Below, one piece after another: positions 36,171 to 47,427 of a stretch of DNA of 64,000 nucleotides. A program made the translations under genes and the position numbers. Source of the stretch: Roseisolibacter agri (GTDB lineage Bacteria; Gemmatimonadota; Gemmatimonadetes; Gemmatimonadales; Gemmatimonadaceae); assembly GCF_030159095.1 (NCBI RefSeq), contig NZ_BRXS01000004.1, positions 1-64,000 of the forward strand, written 5' to 3'. How positions within the stretch are numbered: position 1 is the first letter of the stretch; each line of letters starts with the position of its first letter. The notes under the pieces were generated by a model that searched no databases, had not been told where the DNA came from, and worked only from the letters and a program-made list of their open reading frames with translations.

Positions 36171-36962
36171 ATGATCCAGCTGAAAAACGTTCACAAGGCG
36201 TTCGGCCCGAAGAAGGTCCTCCAGGGCTTCACGCTCGACGTGCCCGAGGGGGAGACGATGGTCATCATCGGCTACTCCGGCACGGGCAAGAGCGTCGCCA
36301 TCAAGCACATCGTGGGGCTGCTGGAGCCCGACGCGGGCGAGGTGTGGGTGGACGGGCAGCGCGTCGACGAGCTGCCGCGGCGCGACCTCTACGCGCTGCG
36401 CGCGCGCATCGGCTACGTCTTCCAGTTCGCCGCGCTGTTCGACTCGATGAACATCGGCGAGAACGTCGCGATGGGGCTGCGCAAGCAGGGCGGGCTCTCC
36501 GAGGCCGAGATCCGCTCGCGCGTGGCCGAGGCGCTCGACCTCGTGGACCTGCCGGGCGTGGAGGCGCGCTTCCCGGCCGAGCTGTCCGGCGGCATGCGCA
36601 AGCGCGTCGGCATCGCGCGCGCGATCGCGCTGCGTCCCAAGTACATCCTCTACGACGAGCCGACGACGGGCCTCGACCCGGTGACGAGCGCGGTGATCGA
36701 CCAGCTGATGGTGCGCATGCGCGAGAAGCTGGGGGTCACGGGCGTCGTCATCACGCACGACATGCGCAGCGCCTACACGGTGGGGACGCGCATCGCGATG
36801 CTGTACGAGGGCCGCGTGCGCTGGCAGGGCACGATCGAGGAGATCCACGAGACGACGGATCCGATCGTGCGCCAGTTCGTCGAGGGGCGCGCCGAGATCG
36901 AGGGCGGGCACACCGACGAGTTCCCGGCGGTGCGCGAGCCGACGCCCGGGGCCGCGGCGTGA
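36171..36962 (+). CDS. MlaF-like ABC transporter ATP-binding protein
   Basis: A 263-residue ABC ATPase of the Mla/Ttg2A (MCE-associated) type. Walker A is GYSGTGKS, the signature is [17 protein letters not shown], Walker B is [13 protein letters not shown] and the switch histidine lies in [10 protein letters not shown]. The pattern [12 protein letters not shown] and GMRKR is typical of the phospholipid-trafficking subgroup. It would energise transport of phospholipid between membranes together with an MlaE permease and an MCE protein; the MCE protein at 4376 is a candidate partner but no permease is here. A Nudix gene starts within its stop codon (GTGA). The start is the ATG at 36171, with only a weak ribosome-binding site. 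Confidence 0.87.
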   Translation: MIQLKNVHKAFGPKKVLQGFTLDVPEGETMVIIGYSGTGKSVAIKHIVGLLEPDAGEVWVDGQRVDELPRRDLYALRARIGYVFQFAALFDSMNIGENVAMGLRKQGGLSEAEIRSRVAEALDLVDLPGVEARFPAELSGGMRKRVGIARAIALRPKYILYDEPTTGLDPVTSAVIDQLMVRMREKLGVTGVVITHDMRSAYTVGTRIAMLYEGRVRWQGTIEEIHETTDPIVRQFVEGRAEIEGGHTDEFPAVREPTPGAAA

Positions 36963-37600
36963 GCCCGCGAGGCCGCGCGCGCGAGGAGGTGTCGGCCGGC
37001 GGCGTCGTGTTCCGTTACGGCGCGGCCGCGGACGGCGCGCGCGAGCCGCTCTTCCTCCTGATCCGGGACAGCTACCGCAACTGGGGCTTCCCGAAGGGCC
37101 ATCTCGAGGACGGCGAGGGCCCCGAGTGCGCCGCGCTGCGCGAGGTGGCGGAGGAGACCGGGCTCGGCGAGCTGGCGGTGGCGGGCGTGATCGAGACCAT
37201 CGACTGGTACTTCCGCTTCCGCGGGCGGCTGATCCACAAGGTCTGCCACTTCTACCTCATGCGGACGGACCGGGCGTCGACCTGTCCGCAGCGGTCGGAG
37301 GGGATCACGGCCTGCCGCTGGGCGCCGTTCGACGAGGCGGTCGCGCTGGTGTCGTACGCGAACGCGCGCGAGGTGCTGCGGCGCGCGCACGCGATGGTGT
37401 GCAGCCTGGACGGAGCGCCCGCGGCGGACGACGGAGTCCCGGACGCCGGGGGCACGGCGGATGCGGCGCCCACCGCCGTCGCCGCGGGCGACGCGGCCGT
37501 GGCCCTTTCCCGTGCCGGACGGGCGGACGGGAGCGGCGGGGGCGGTGCCCGGGCAGGCCGGCCGTTGCTGGGGAGTCCCGAGCCGGGGCCCGCCCGCTAG
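36959..37600 (+). CDS. Nudix hydrolase with low-complexity C-terminal tail
   Basis: A 213-residue protein. The N-terminal ~145 residues form a Nudix domain: [21 protein letters not shown], and the Nudix box beginning at the G of KGHLEDGE and ending [11 protein letters not shown], which satisfies Gx5Ex7REUxEEx[27 protein letters not shown] resembles dinucleoside polyphosphate (Ap4A-type) pyrophosphohydrolases, which degrade signalling or damaged nucleotides. The last ~65 residues are Ala/Gly/Pro-rich and acidic, with no known domain. It starts with GTG overlapping the ABC ATPase stop, so expression is coupled with it. The functional link between the two genes is not obvious. Confidence 0.85.
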   Translation: MSPRGRAREEVSAGGVVFRYGAAADGAREPLFLLIRDSYRNWGFPKGHLEDGEGPECAALREVAEETGLGELAVAGVIETIDWYFRFRGRLIHKVCHFYLMRTDRASTCPQRSEGITACRWAPFDEAVALVSYANAREVLRRAHAMVCSLDGAPAADDGVPDAGGTADAAPTAVAAGDAAVALSRAGRADGSGGGGARAGRPLLGSPEPGPAR

Positions 37601-37681
37601 GCTTCCCGGCGGCCCCCGCCGAGGGCTCGCGCGCCCGCCGCGGCGGCGCGGCGGACCCCCGTCCGTTGTGTAAATCGGCGA

Positions 37682-37701
37682 CTTGTGATTATTTTCACAA
37701 G
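37682..37701. promoter_or_regulatory. CRP/FNR-type palindrome upstream of atpA
   Basis: Arms CTTGTGA (37682-37688) and TCACAAG (37695-37701) surround TTATTT. The core TGTGA-N6-TCACA is identical to the enterobacterial CRP half-site pattern and is AT-rich in GC-rich DNA. It lies 57 bp before the atpA ATG and may overlap a promoter: TTGTGT with TTATTT spaced 17 bp. A CRP/FNR-family regulator is a natural candidate; the regulator is not identified here. Confidence 0.55.
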
Positions 37702-37758
37702 CTCTCCTCGACACGACCCACCGCCGCCGGCGTTCGCGGCTTTTTCCCTTCCTGCGCT

Positions 37759-39336
<1,578 letters not shown>

Positions 39337-39342
39337 CCCGCC

Positions 39343-40206
39343 ATGGCCAAGGGTCGCGAGCTCAAGGGTCGCATCAAGTCCGTCGAGAACACGCGCAAGA
39401 TCACGCGCACGATGGAGATGGTGGCGACCTCCAAGATGAAGCGCGCGCAGGATCGCGTGGTGGCCGCGCGCCCCTACGCGACGGCGCTCGGGGAGGTGCT
39501 CTCGCGCCTCTACTCGCCCGAGCTGGCCGAGCGCTTCCCGCTGCTGCGCCAGCCGGCGCGGCAGCGCCGCGTCGCGGTGGTCCTGCTGACGTCGAACCGC
39601 GGCCTCGCCGGCGCGTTCAACGCGAACCTCATCAAGGAGGCGCGCGCGCGCATCGCCGAGCTGGAGGCGCGCGGCGCGCAGGTCGACCTGCACGTGGTCG
39701 GCCGCAAGGGCATCGGCTTCTTCAAGTACGTGAACCGCGCGATGCTCACGCAGCGCACGGACATCACCGACCGCCCCACCGCGGACGACGCGGCGTCGCT
39801 GGTCGAGGGGCTGATGCAGGACTTCATCGCCGGGACGCTGGACGGCGTGTACGTCGTGTACGCCCAGTTCCGCAGCGCGCTCTCCACGCCGCCGACGACG
39901 ACGCAGGTGCTGCCCGTGCAGCCGCCCGCGAAGACGGAGGCCGGCATGCAGCGCGACTACCTGCTGTACCCCTCGGCGGAGGAGCTCCTCACCGAGCTGC
40001 TCCCCTCGTACGTGCGCAACAGCGTCTACCGCGCGCTCGCCGAGACCGCCGCCGCCGAACAGGGCGCGCGCCGGACGGCGATGAAGAGCGCGACGGACAA
40101 CGCGAGCGAGATGCTCAACCTGCTGAAGCGCACCTACAACCGTGCCCGCCAGGCCCAGATCACGCAGGAGATCGCGGAGATCGTCGGCGGCGCGGCGGCC
40201 CTCTAA
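39343..40206 (+). CDS. atpG: F1F0-ATP synthase subunit gamma
   Basis: A 287-residue gamma subunit, the rotor shaft inside the alpha/beta hexamer. The start KGRELKGRIKSVENTRKITRTMEMVATSKMKRAQ is the conserved N-terminal helix. The middle has VVLLTSNRGLAGAFNANLIK, and the C-terminal helix is ATDNASEMLNLLKRTYNRARQAQITQEIAEIVGGAAAL. Length is normal. It starts 6 bp after atpA. Confidence 0.97.
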   Translation: MAKGRELKGRIKSVENTRKITRTMEMVATSKMKRAQDRVVAARPYATALGEVLSRLYSPELAERFPLLRQPARQRRVAVVLLTSNRGLAGAFNANLIKEARARIAELEARGAQVDLHVVGRKGIGFFKYVNRAMLTQRTDITDRPTADDAASLVEGLMQDFIAGTLDGVYVVYAQFRSALSTPPTTTQVLPVQPPAKTEAGMQRDYLLYPSAEELLTELLPSYVRNSVYRALAETAAAEQGARRTAMKSATDNASEMLNLLKRTYNRARQAQITQEIAEIVGGAAAL

Positions 40207-41655
<1,449 letters not shown>

Positions 41656-41663
41656 GGCCAGCC

Positions 41664-41927
41664 GTGATCAAGGTCTCGGTGATCTCGCCGGAGCGCGTCC
41701 TGTTCGAGGGCGAGGTGGACGCGCTCGTGGCGCCGGCGTTCGACGGCGAGGTGGGGATCCTCAGCGGCCACGCGCCGATGATGACCCTCCTCGGCCGCGG
41801 CGAGCTGCGGCTCGGCGCGGGAGCGGCGGCGCGCCGCTTCAGCGTCGCCGGCGGCTTCCTGCAGGTGGTGGACGACCAGGTGCGCGTGGTCACCGAGCAG
41901 GCGTCGGAGCTGACCGCCGCGCGCTGA
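41664..41927 (+). CDS. atpC: F1F0-ATP synthase subunit epsilon, short form
   Basis: An 87-residue epsilon subunit. It contains the complete N-terminal beta-sandwich (VISPERVLFEGEVDALVAPAFDGEVGIL and SGHAPMMTLLGRGELRL) but lacks the two C-terminal helices that in longer forms inhibit ATP hydrolysis; E. coli epsilon has about 139 residues. Such short forms are known in some other phyla. The start is GTG at 41664. It is the last gene of the group and is followed by the hairpin at 41958. Confidence 0.9.
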   Translation: MIKVSVISPERVLFEGEVDALVAPAFDGEVGILSGHAPMMTLLGRGELRLGAGAAARRFSVAGGFLQVVDDQVRVVTEQASELTAAR

Positions 41928-41957
41928 GCCGGCGCACGACAGCAGGACGGAACGGAG

Positions 41958-41990
41958 CGGGGCCCGGGCGCGTTGCGCGCCCGGGCCCCG
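41958..41990 (+). terminator. Terminator after atpC
   Basis: A 15-bp inverted repeat, CGGGGCCCGGGCGCG (41958-41972) and CGCGCCCGGGCCCCG (41976-41990), loop TTG, followed by CGTGCGTT and no U run. Confidence 0.8.
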
Positions 41991-42491
41991 CGTGCGTTGC
42001 GGATGCGTCGTGGCGCGCGTGCAGGGACGAACGGTTCGGCGCGCACATCTTCCGTACGAATACGGAACTTGCGCGCGATGCCGGGGGCTGGCGAGCTTGC
42101 GCGCCCGCTCGACATCCCGCCGTTCCTCCGGCCGCCATCGGCAGCAACCTGGCGCCGGATCCCGCCGCCTGTGGCACGTACAGCGCCCGTACCGGGCCGC
42201 TCGTAAACCATTCACTGCTGAGATGTGACCGGTCGCCGCGACCACGGGTCCACCCGTAAGCCGCGTGCGTCTCGTCATCGTTTCCGCACGCCGCATCCCG
42301 GTCCGCCCTCGTGCGGATCCTTCAAGACCGAGTCGTTCCGCTCTCCGCCCACCGATGGGCTCGAGGGCGGTGACACACGCCGGACCGCGCGCGCGCCCAC
42401 CGGGGCCCGCGGGGTCGCGGCGCTATAGAAGGACAGGACTTTCTCCTGTCCGGTTCCGCCTTCCGATTTGGGGTGCACGGAGGATGAAGAC
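41991..42491. other. Intergenic leader of the first SusC gene with nested inverted repeats
   Basis: This 501-bp gap holds two notable structures. At 42039-42076 an outer pair GCGCGCA/TGCGCGC encloses an inner pair TTCCGTA/TACGGAA around CGAA, with small unpaired linkers. At 42431-42451 the arms GGACAGGA and TCCTGTCC with loop CTTTC form a hairpin about 40 nt before the start, just after TATAGA, a possible -10. A good ribosome-binding site GGAGGA stands 7 bp before the start. No gene is seen. Confidence 0.55.
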
Positions 42492-45400
42492 ATGATGCGT
42501 GGTACGAAGTGGGCGTTCGCGCTGGTGCTCGGCGCGGCGACCGCACCGACGATGGTCGCGGCGCAGGACGCGTCCACCGGGATCGTCACCGGCAAGGTGA
42601 CCGATGCCGCCAACGGCCGCCCGATTCCGTCGGCGCAGGTGCAGATCGTCGGCACGTCGCTCGGCGCCCTCACGAACGACCAGGGCACGTACACCATCCG
42701 CGCCGTGCCGGCGCGCACGGTGACGGTGCGCGCGCTCCGCGTCGGCTATGCCGAGCGCTCGGGCACCGTCGCGGTGACGGGCGGGCAGACGGCGACGCTG
42801 AACCTCGTCATGAGCTCCTCGGCGGTCTCGCTGACGCCGGTCGTGACGACGGCGACGGGCGAGCAGCGCCGCGTCGAGGTGGGCAACGCCGTCGCGACGG
42901 TCGATGCCGCCAAGGTCGTCGAGCAGTCGCCGGTCGCGAACATCAACGACCTGCTGAACTCGCGCGCTCCCGGCGTGCAGCTCCAGACGAGCGGCGCGAC
43001 GGGCGCCGGCGCCCGTATCCGCATCCGCGGCACGAACTCGCTGTCGCTGTCGAACGATCCGGTCTACATCGTCGACGGCGTGCGCATCGAGGCCTCCTCG
43101 AACGGTGGCCGCGCGCAGTCCCTCGGCGTCGGCGGCACGGTGACGAGCCGTCTGAACGACATCAACCCCGAGGAGATCGAGAACATCGAGGTGATCAAGG
43201 GCCCGTCGGCGGCGACGCTGTACGGCACCGACGCCGCCAACGGCGTCATCGTGATCACCACGAAGAAGGGCCGCGCCGGCCGTCCGCAGTGGACGGCGTA
43301 CACCGAGCAGGGCGGGATCCGCTACCTCCAGGACTTCCCGACCAACTTCTCGGCGTTCGGGACGAACATCGCGACGGCGGCCAACGGCACCGTGACGCGC
43401 ACGCCGACCACGACGTGCTTCCTGACCGCGGTCGCGGCCGGCACCTGCACGCGCGACAGCCTGACGACGCTGAACATCCTGAAGGACAAGGATCTCACGA
43501 TCTTCGGCACGGGCTACCGCAACCAGTACGGCCTGCAGCTCGGTGGCGGCAGCGAGGCGGTGCGCTACTTCGTCGCCGGTGAGCTCGAGGGCGAGCGCAG
43601 CCCGCTGCAGCTCCCCGAGTTCGAGCGCACGCGCCTGAACCAGCTCGGCCGCGGGATCGCGGAGATCGTCGACCGGCCGAACCAGATGGAGAAGAAGTCG
43701 GCGCGCATCAACCTGAACGCGTCGCCGACCTCCAAGCTCGACTTCGGCCTCCAGACGTCGTACATCGACCTGGATCAGCGGCTGCCGAACCTGGACAACA
43801 ACCTGTTCAGCCCCTTCGCGCAGGCGCTCTTCGGCTTCGGCTACCGCACGACGGGCGTGACGACGACGGGCGCGACGCTGAACGGCTACCGCAACTTCAC
43901 GCCGGCCGACATCTTCGAGGAGTCGTACACGCAGGCCGTCAACCGCGTGCTGACGGCGGCGAACGCGAACTTCCGCCCGACGGACTGGCTCTCGTCGCGC
44001 GCGAACGTCGGCGTCGACTACATCGGCCGCCGCGAGACCGACATCTGCCGCTTCGCGACCTGCCCGGACAACGGCACGACGCGCCTCGGCTACTCGGTCG
44101 ACAGCCGCAGCGAGATCTTCCAGTACACGAGCGACGTCAACGCGACGGCCTCGTTCCAGCCGCTCGAGACGCTCGGCTCGAAGACGACGTTCGGCGGCCA
44201 GTACATCCGCAACGTGTACACGCGCGGGCAGTCGACGGGCGTGACGCTGCCGCCGGGTGGCGTGACGCCGCCGGCCGGCTCGGTGCAGTCGGTCGCCGCG
44301 ACGAACGACGAGACGCGCACGCTCGGCTTCTTCGTCGAGCAGGCGCTGGCCTGGCGCGAGCGGCTGTTCATCACGGCCGCGATGCGCTACGACGACAACA
44401 GCGCGTTCGGCGCCGACTTCAGCGGCGTGGTCTACCCGAAGGCGAGCTTCTCGTGGCTCGTGTCCGACGAGTCGTTCTTCCCGAAGCCGGCGTGGCTGGA
44501 CAACCTGCGCATCCGTTCGGCCCTCGGTGAGTCGGGCGTCCGCCCGGGCACCAACGACGCGCTGCAGTTCCTGACGGGCGGCCGTGAGGCGACCGCGCGT
44601 CTGGCCGCGGCCGACCTGCCGGGCCTGACGCTCAACGCGCCGGGCAACCCGAACCTCAAGCCCGAGACGACCCGCGAGTTCGAGGGCGGCCTCGAGGCCT
44701 CGTTCTTCGGCAACCGCCTGAACACCGAGCTGACGTACTACAACAAGGAGTCGCGCAACGCCCTCATCGCGCGCATCCTGCCGCCGTCGCTCGGCACCGG
44801 CGCGACGACGCGCTTCGAGAACCTCGGCTCGGTGACGAACAAGGGCCTGGAGGCGCTGATCAACGCGCAGCTCGTGCAGCGTCGCGCGTTCGGCTGGGAC
44901 CTGACGATCAGCGGCTCGCAGAACTCGAACAAGCTCGTCGACCTGGGCGGCGTGCCGCCGCAGATCGGCGCGACGATCCAGCAGCGCGCGGGCTTCCCGC
45001 TGAACGGCTACTGGCAGCGCCCGTACACGTACTCGGACGCGAACGGCGACAACATCATCGTCGCCAGCGAGGTCACGGTCGCCGACTCCGCGCAGTTCAT
45101 CGGCTACTCGATCCCGAAGCGCGAGATCACGTTCACGAACGGGTTCGACCTGTTCAACCGCCGCTTCCGCATCCAGGCGCTCGTCGACTACAAGGGCGGC
45201 CACTACCTGTACAACAACACCGAGCGGTTCAAGTGCGGTGACGCCACGAACTGCCGCGGGCGCCTCGATCCGACCGCGTCGCTGGCCGAGCAGGCCCGCG
45301 CCGTCGCCGGCTTCACGGTCCCGGCCGCGCAGCGCACGCTGGTGGGCTACATGGAGAAGGCGGACTTCGTCCGCTTCCGCGAGCTCTCGGCCACGTTCAC

Positions 45401-45599
45401 CGCGCCGGACGCGTGGGCCTCGCGCTTCCTGCGGGCGCGCGGCCTGAGCGCCACGCTCGCGGCCCGCAACCTCGCGCTCTTCACGGACTACACGGGCATG
45501 GACCCGGAGAGCTCGTACGGCCAGACGGACGCCCCGAACGACTTCCTGACGGTTCCGCCGCCGTCGTACCTGTCCCTGCGGCTGAACGTCCGGTTCTGA
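42492..45599 (+). CDS. SusC/RagA-type TonB-dependent outer membrane receptor (pair 1)
   Basis: A 1035-residue SusC-like outer-membrane transporter. A signal peptide (ends AAQ near residue 26) is followed by the carboxypeptidase-regulatory-like domain (ITGKVTDAANGRPIPSAQVQIVG and GTYTIRAVPA), then the plug with VTTATGEQRRVEVGNAVATVDAAKV, LLNSRAPGVQL, IRIRGTNSLSLSNDPVYIVDG and NIEVIKGPSAATLYGTDAANGVIVITTKKG. The beta-barrel ends SLRLNVRF with the terminal Phe used for outer-membrane insertion. Together with the SusD-like lipoprotein 31 bp downstream it would import an oligosaccharide or peptide using TonB energy. There are no carbohydrate-active enzymes next to it. Its relation to pair 2 is described below. 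Confidence 0.93.
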   Translation: MMRGTKWAFALVLGAATAPTMVAAQDASTGIVTGKVTDAANGRPIPSAQVQIVGTSLGALTNDQGTYTIRAVPARTVTVRALRVGYAERSGTVAVTGGQTATLNLVMSSSAVSLTPVVTTATGEQRRVEVGNAVATVDAAKVVEQSPVANINDLLNSRAPGVQLQTSGATGAGARIRIRGTNSLSLSNDPVYIVDGVRIEASSNGGRAQSLGVGGTVTSRLNDINPEEIENIEVIKGPSAATLYGTDAANGVIVITTKKGRAGRPQWTAYTEQGGIRYLQDFPTNFSAFGTNIATAANGTVTRTPTTTCFLTAVAAGTCTRDSLTTLNILKDKDLTIFGTGYRNQYGLQLGGGSEAVRYFVAGELEGERSPLQLPEFERTRLNQLGRGIAEIVDRPNQMEKKSARINLNASPTSKLDFGLQTSYIDLDQRLPNLDNNLFSPFAQALFGFGYRTTGVTTTGATLNGYRNFTPADIFEESYTQAVNRVLTAANANFRPTDWLSSRANVGVDYIGRRETDICRFATCPDNGTTRLGYSVDSRSEIFQYTSDVNATASFQPLETLGSKTTFGGQYIRNVYTRGQSTGVTLPPGGVTPPAGSVQSVAATNDETRTLGFFVEQALAWRERLFITAAMRYDDNSAFGADFSGVVYPKASFSWLVSDESFFPKPAWLDNLRIRSALGESGVRPGTNDALQFLTGGREATARLAAADLPGLTLNAPGNPNLKPETTREFEGGLEASFFGNRLNTELTYYNKESRNALIARILPPSLGTGATTRFENLGSVTNKGLEALINAQLVQRRAFGWDLTISGSQNSNKLVDLGGVPPQIGATIQQRAGFPLNGYWQRPYTYSDANGDNIIVASEVTVADSAQFIGYSIPKREITFTNGFDLFNRRFRIQALVDYKGGHYLYNNTERFKCGDATNCRGRLDPTASLAEQARAVAGFTVPAAQRTLVGYMEKADFVRFRELSATFTAPDAWASRFLRARGLSATLAARNLALFTDYTGMDPESSYGQTDAPNDFLTVPPPSYLSLRLNVRF

Positions 45600-45630
45600 G
45601 GTGTCTTCCGTGCCTATTCCCGCATTCCAG

Positions 45631-47019
45631 ATGAAGAATCGCATGCTGCATCACCGCGCCAGCCAGCTGGCCCGCCGGTTCGCGGTCGTCGCGACCGTCT
45701 GCGCCAGCGGCGTGGCGGCCGCCTGCAACCCGAGCGAGGTCCTCGATGTCGTCGATCCCGACATCATCGCTCCCGAGCAGGTGAACGACTCGGCCGGCGC
45801 CGAGGCGCTCCGCATCGGCGCGCTCGCGCGCTTCAACGGCGCGACCAGCGGCCTCGCCCTCTCGGGCAACGAGGGGCTGTTCATCCTCAGCGGCACGCTG
45901 GCCGACGAGCTCCGCTCGTCGGACACGTTCGTGCAGCGTGACGAGACCGACGCGCGCGGCATCTCGCTCAGCAACGCGAACCTGAACACGGCGATCCGCG
46001 ACGCCCAGCGCGCGCGGCTCTCCGCGGCACAGGCCAAGCGGGCGCTCCTCAAGTACGCCGTCAGCCGGAAGTCGCAGGCCGCCGAGATGCTGTTCGTCGA
46101 GGCGTACATGGAGAACCTGATGGCGGAGACGCTCTGCAGCGGCCTCACCTTCAGCGACTTCATCGAGGGCGCCGAGTCGCTGGGTGAGCGCAACACGACC
46201 GTGCAGGCGCTGCAGCGCGCGCTCGCGCACGCCGACTCGGCGATCGCGCTGGCGACCGGCACCGACGCCCTCGCGGGCACGGTGCGCAACGCCGCCGCGG
46301 TCACGAAGGGGCGCATCCTGATCAACCTCGGCCGGTTCGCGGAGGCCGCCACGGCGGTCGCCTCGGTGCCGACGACCTTCGTGCTGACCGCGGAGCAGTC
46401 GCAGACGAGCCGTGACAACGCCGCCTGGTCGTGGATCAACAACCAGCGCCGCTTCACGGTCGTCGACAAGGAAGGGACGAACGGCCTGGACTTCATCACG
46501 GCCAACGACCCGCGCGTCCCGGTCGCGGCGCGCGTCGCGAACGGCGGGTTCGACGCCAACGTCGACCTGTACCGCCAGAACCTGTACCCGACGCGCGAGA
46601 CGAGCTTCCCGCTCATCACGGGCATCGAGGCGCGGCTGATCGAGGCCGAGGCGGCGCTGCAGGCCAACAACCCGACGCTCTTCCTGAGCAAGCTCAACGA
46701 CCCCCGCTCGGCCAACCGCACCCTGGGCGCGGTGACGGTCACGCCGGCGCAGCTGCCGGCGCTGGCGGACCCGGGCAACCAGACGGCGCGCGTGGACCTG
46801 CTGTTCCGCGAGCGAGCGTTCTGGATGTACCTCACCGGCCACCGCCTGGGCGACCTGCGCCGCCTCGTGCGCCAGTACAACCGCCCGGCGAACTCGGTCT
46901 ATCCGACCGGGGCGTGGCTCGCGGGCACCGGCAACTACGGGACGGACGTGAACCTCCCCGTCACGCAGGCCGAGGAGAACAACCCGAACTTCACCGGTTG
47001 CATCGACCGCAACGCGTGA
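45631..47019 (+). CDS. SusD/RagB-like nutrient-binding lipoprotein (pair 1)
   Basis: A 462-residue surface lipoprotein of the SusD/RagB type. The lipobox is around VAAAC (residue 32). The N-terminal helical region contains DPDIIAPEQVNDSAGAEALRIGALARF, and later VDLLFRERAFWMYLTGHRLGDLRRLVRQY, the most typical SusD C-terminal block. The sequence ends NPNFTGCIDRNA, nearly identical to the end of the pair-2 protein. It should form the lid of the SusC receptor encoded just upstream. I chose ATG 45631; a GTG at 45601 in frame would lengthen it by 10 residues. A hairpin terminator follows. Confidence 0.88.
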   Translation: MKNRMLHHRASQLARRFAVVATVCASGVAAACNPSEVLDVVDPDIIAPEQVNDSAGAEALRIGALARFNGATSGLALSGNEGLFILSGTLADELRSSDTFVQRDETDARGISLSNANLNTAIRDAQRARLSAAQAKRALLKYAVSRKSQAAEMLFVEAYMENLMAETLCSGLTFSDFIEGAESLGERNTTVQALQRALAHADSAIALATGTDALAGTVRNAAAVTKGRILINLGRFAEAATAVASVPTTFVLTAEQSQTSRDNAAWSWINNQRRFTVVDKEGTNGLDFITANDPRVPVAARVANGGFDANVDLYRQNLYPTRETSFPLITGIEARLIEAEAALQANNPTLFLSKLNDPRSANRTLGAVTVTPAQLPALADPGNQTARVDLLFRERAFWMYLTGHRLGDLRRLVRQYNRPANSVYPTGAWLAGTGNYGTDVNLPVTQAEENNPNFTGCIDRNA

Positions 47020-47427
47020 GGACGGGCCGGGCCGTGGGACGAGTCGGACGCTTCGTCCCACGCCCCCACGTCTGGACCCTGGAAGCGGGGGCGAGCCACG
47101 GCTCGCCCCCGCTTCGCGTTCGTCCCGTCCCGCAACGCGTGGACACCGATTCTTCACAAGTTGCCCGTGACCTCCGCGCCTCACGCGTGGGTCTGCATCC
47201 TCGGGAACGCAGCCCTTGCCGAACGTCGTGCACGGCTAGAGACTGGCTGCGTTCCGGTCCGGCGCCCGCCTCCTGAGGCTGGTGCCACCCGGCCATCGGT
47301 GACGTCCAGCATCCGCGTCGCCGACACGCCAGTCGCGGGCGCCCGCCAGGGCACCCACTCGGGGCGCCGACCGTCGGCGTCCGCACCATCGGTCACCCGT
47401 CGTGCGGGGAGCGCGGAGGAAAGTGAG
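47020..47427. other. Terminator and leader region upstream of the second SusC gene
   Basis: The 408-bp gap has a terminator after pair 1 (47083-47114: AAGCGGGGGCGAGCC with GGCTCGCCCCCGCTT). Further on, 47204-47214 and 47245-47255 form a perfect 11-bp inverted repeat, GGAACGCAGCC and GGCTGCGTTCC, around a 30-nt loop that contains TTGCCG and TAGAGA. The second SusC start is preceded by GGAGGA. The rest shows no gene or RNA. Confidence 0.5.
47083..47114 (+). terminator. Terminator after SusD pair 1
   Basis: Arms AAGCGGGGGCGAGCC and GGCTCGCCCCCGCTT with a two-base tip, 64 bp after the stop codon. Followed by CGCGTTCG. No U run. Confidence 0.75.
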
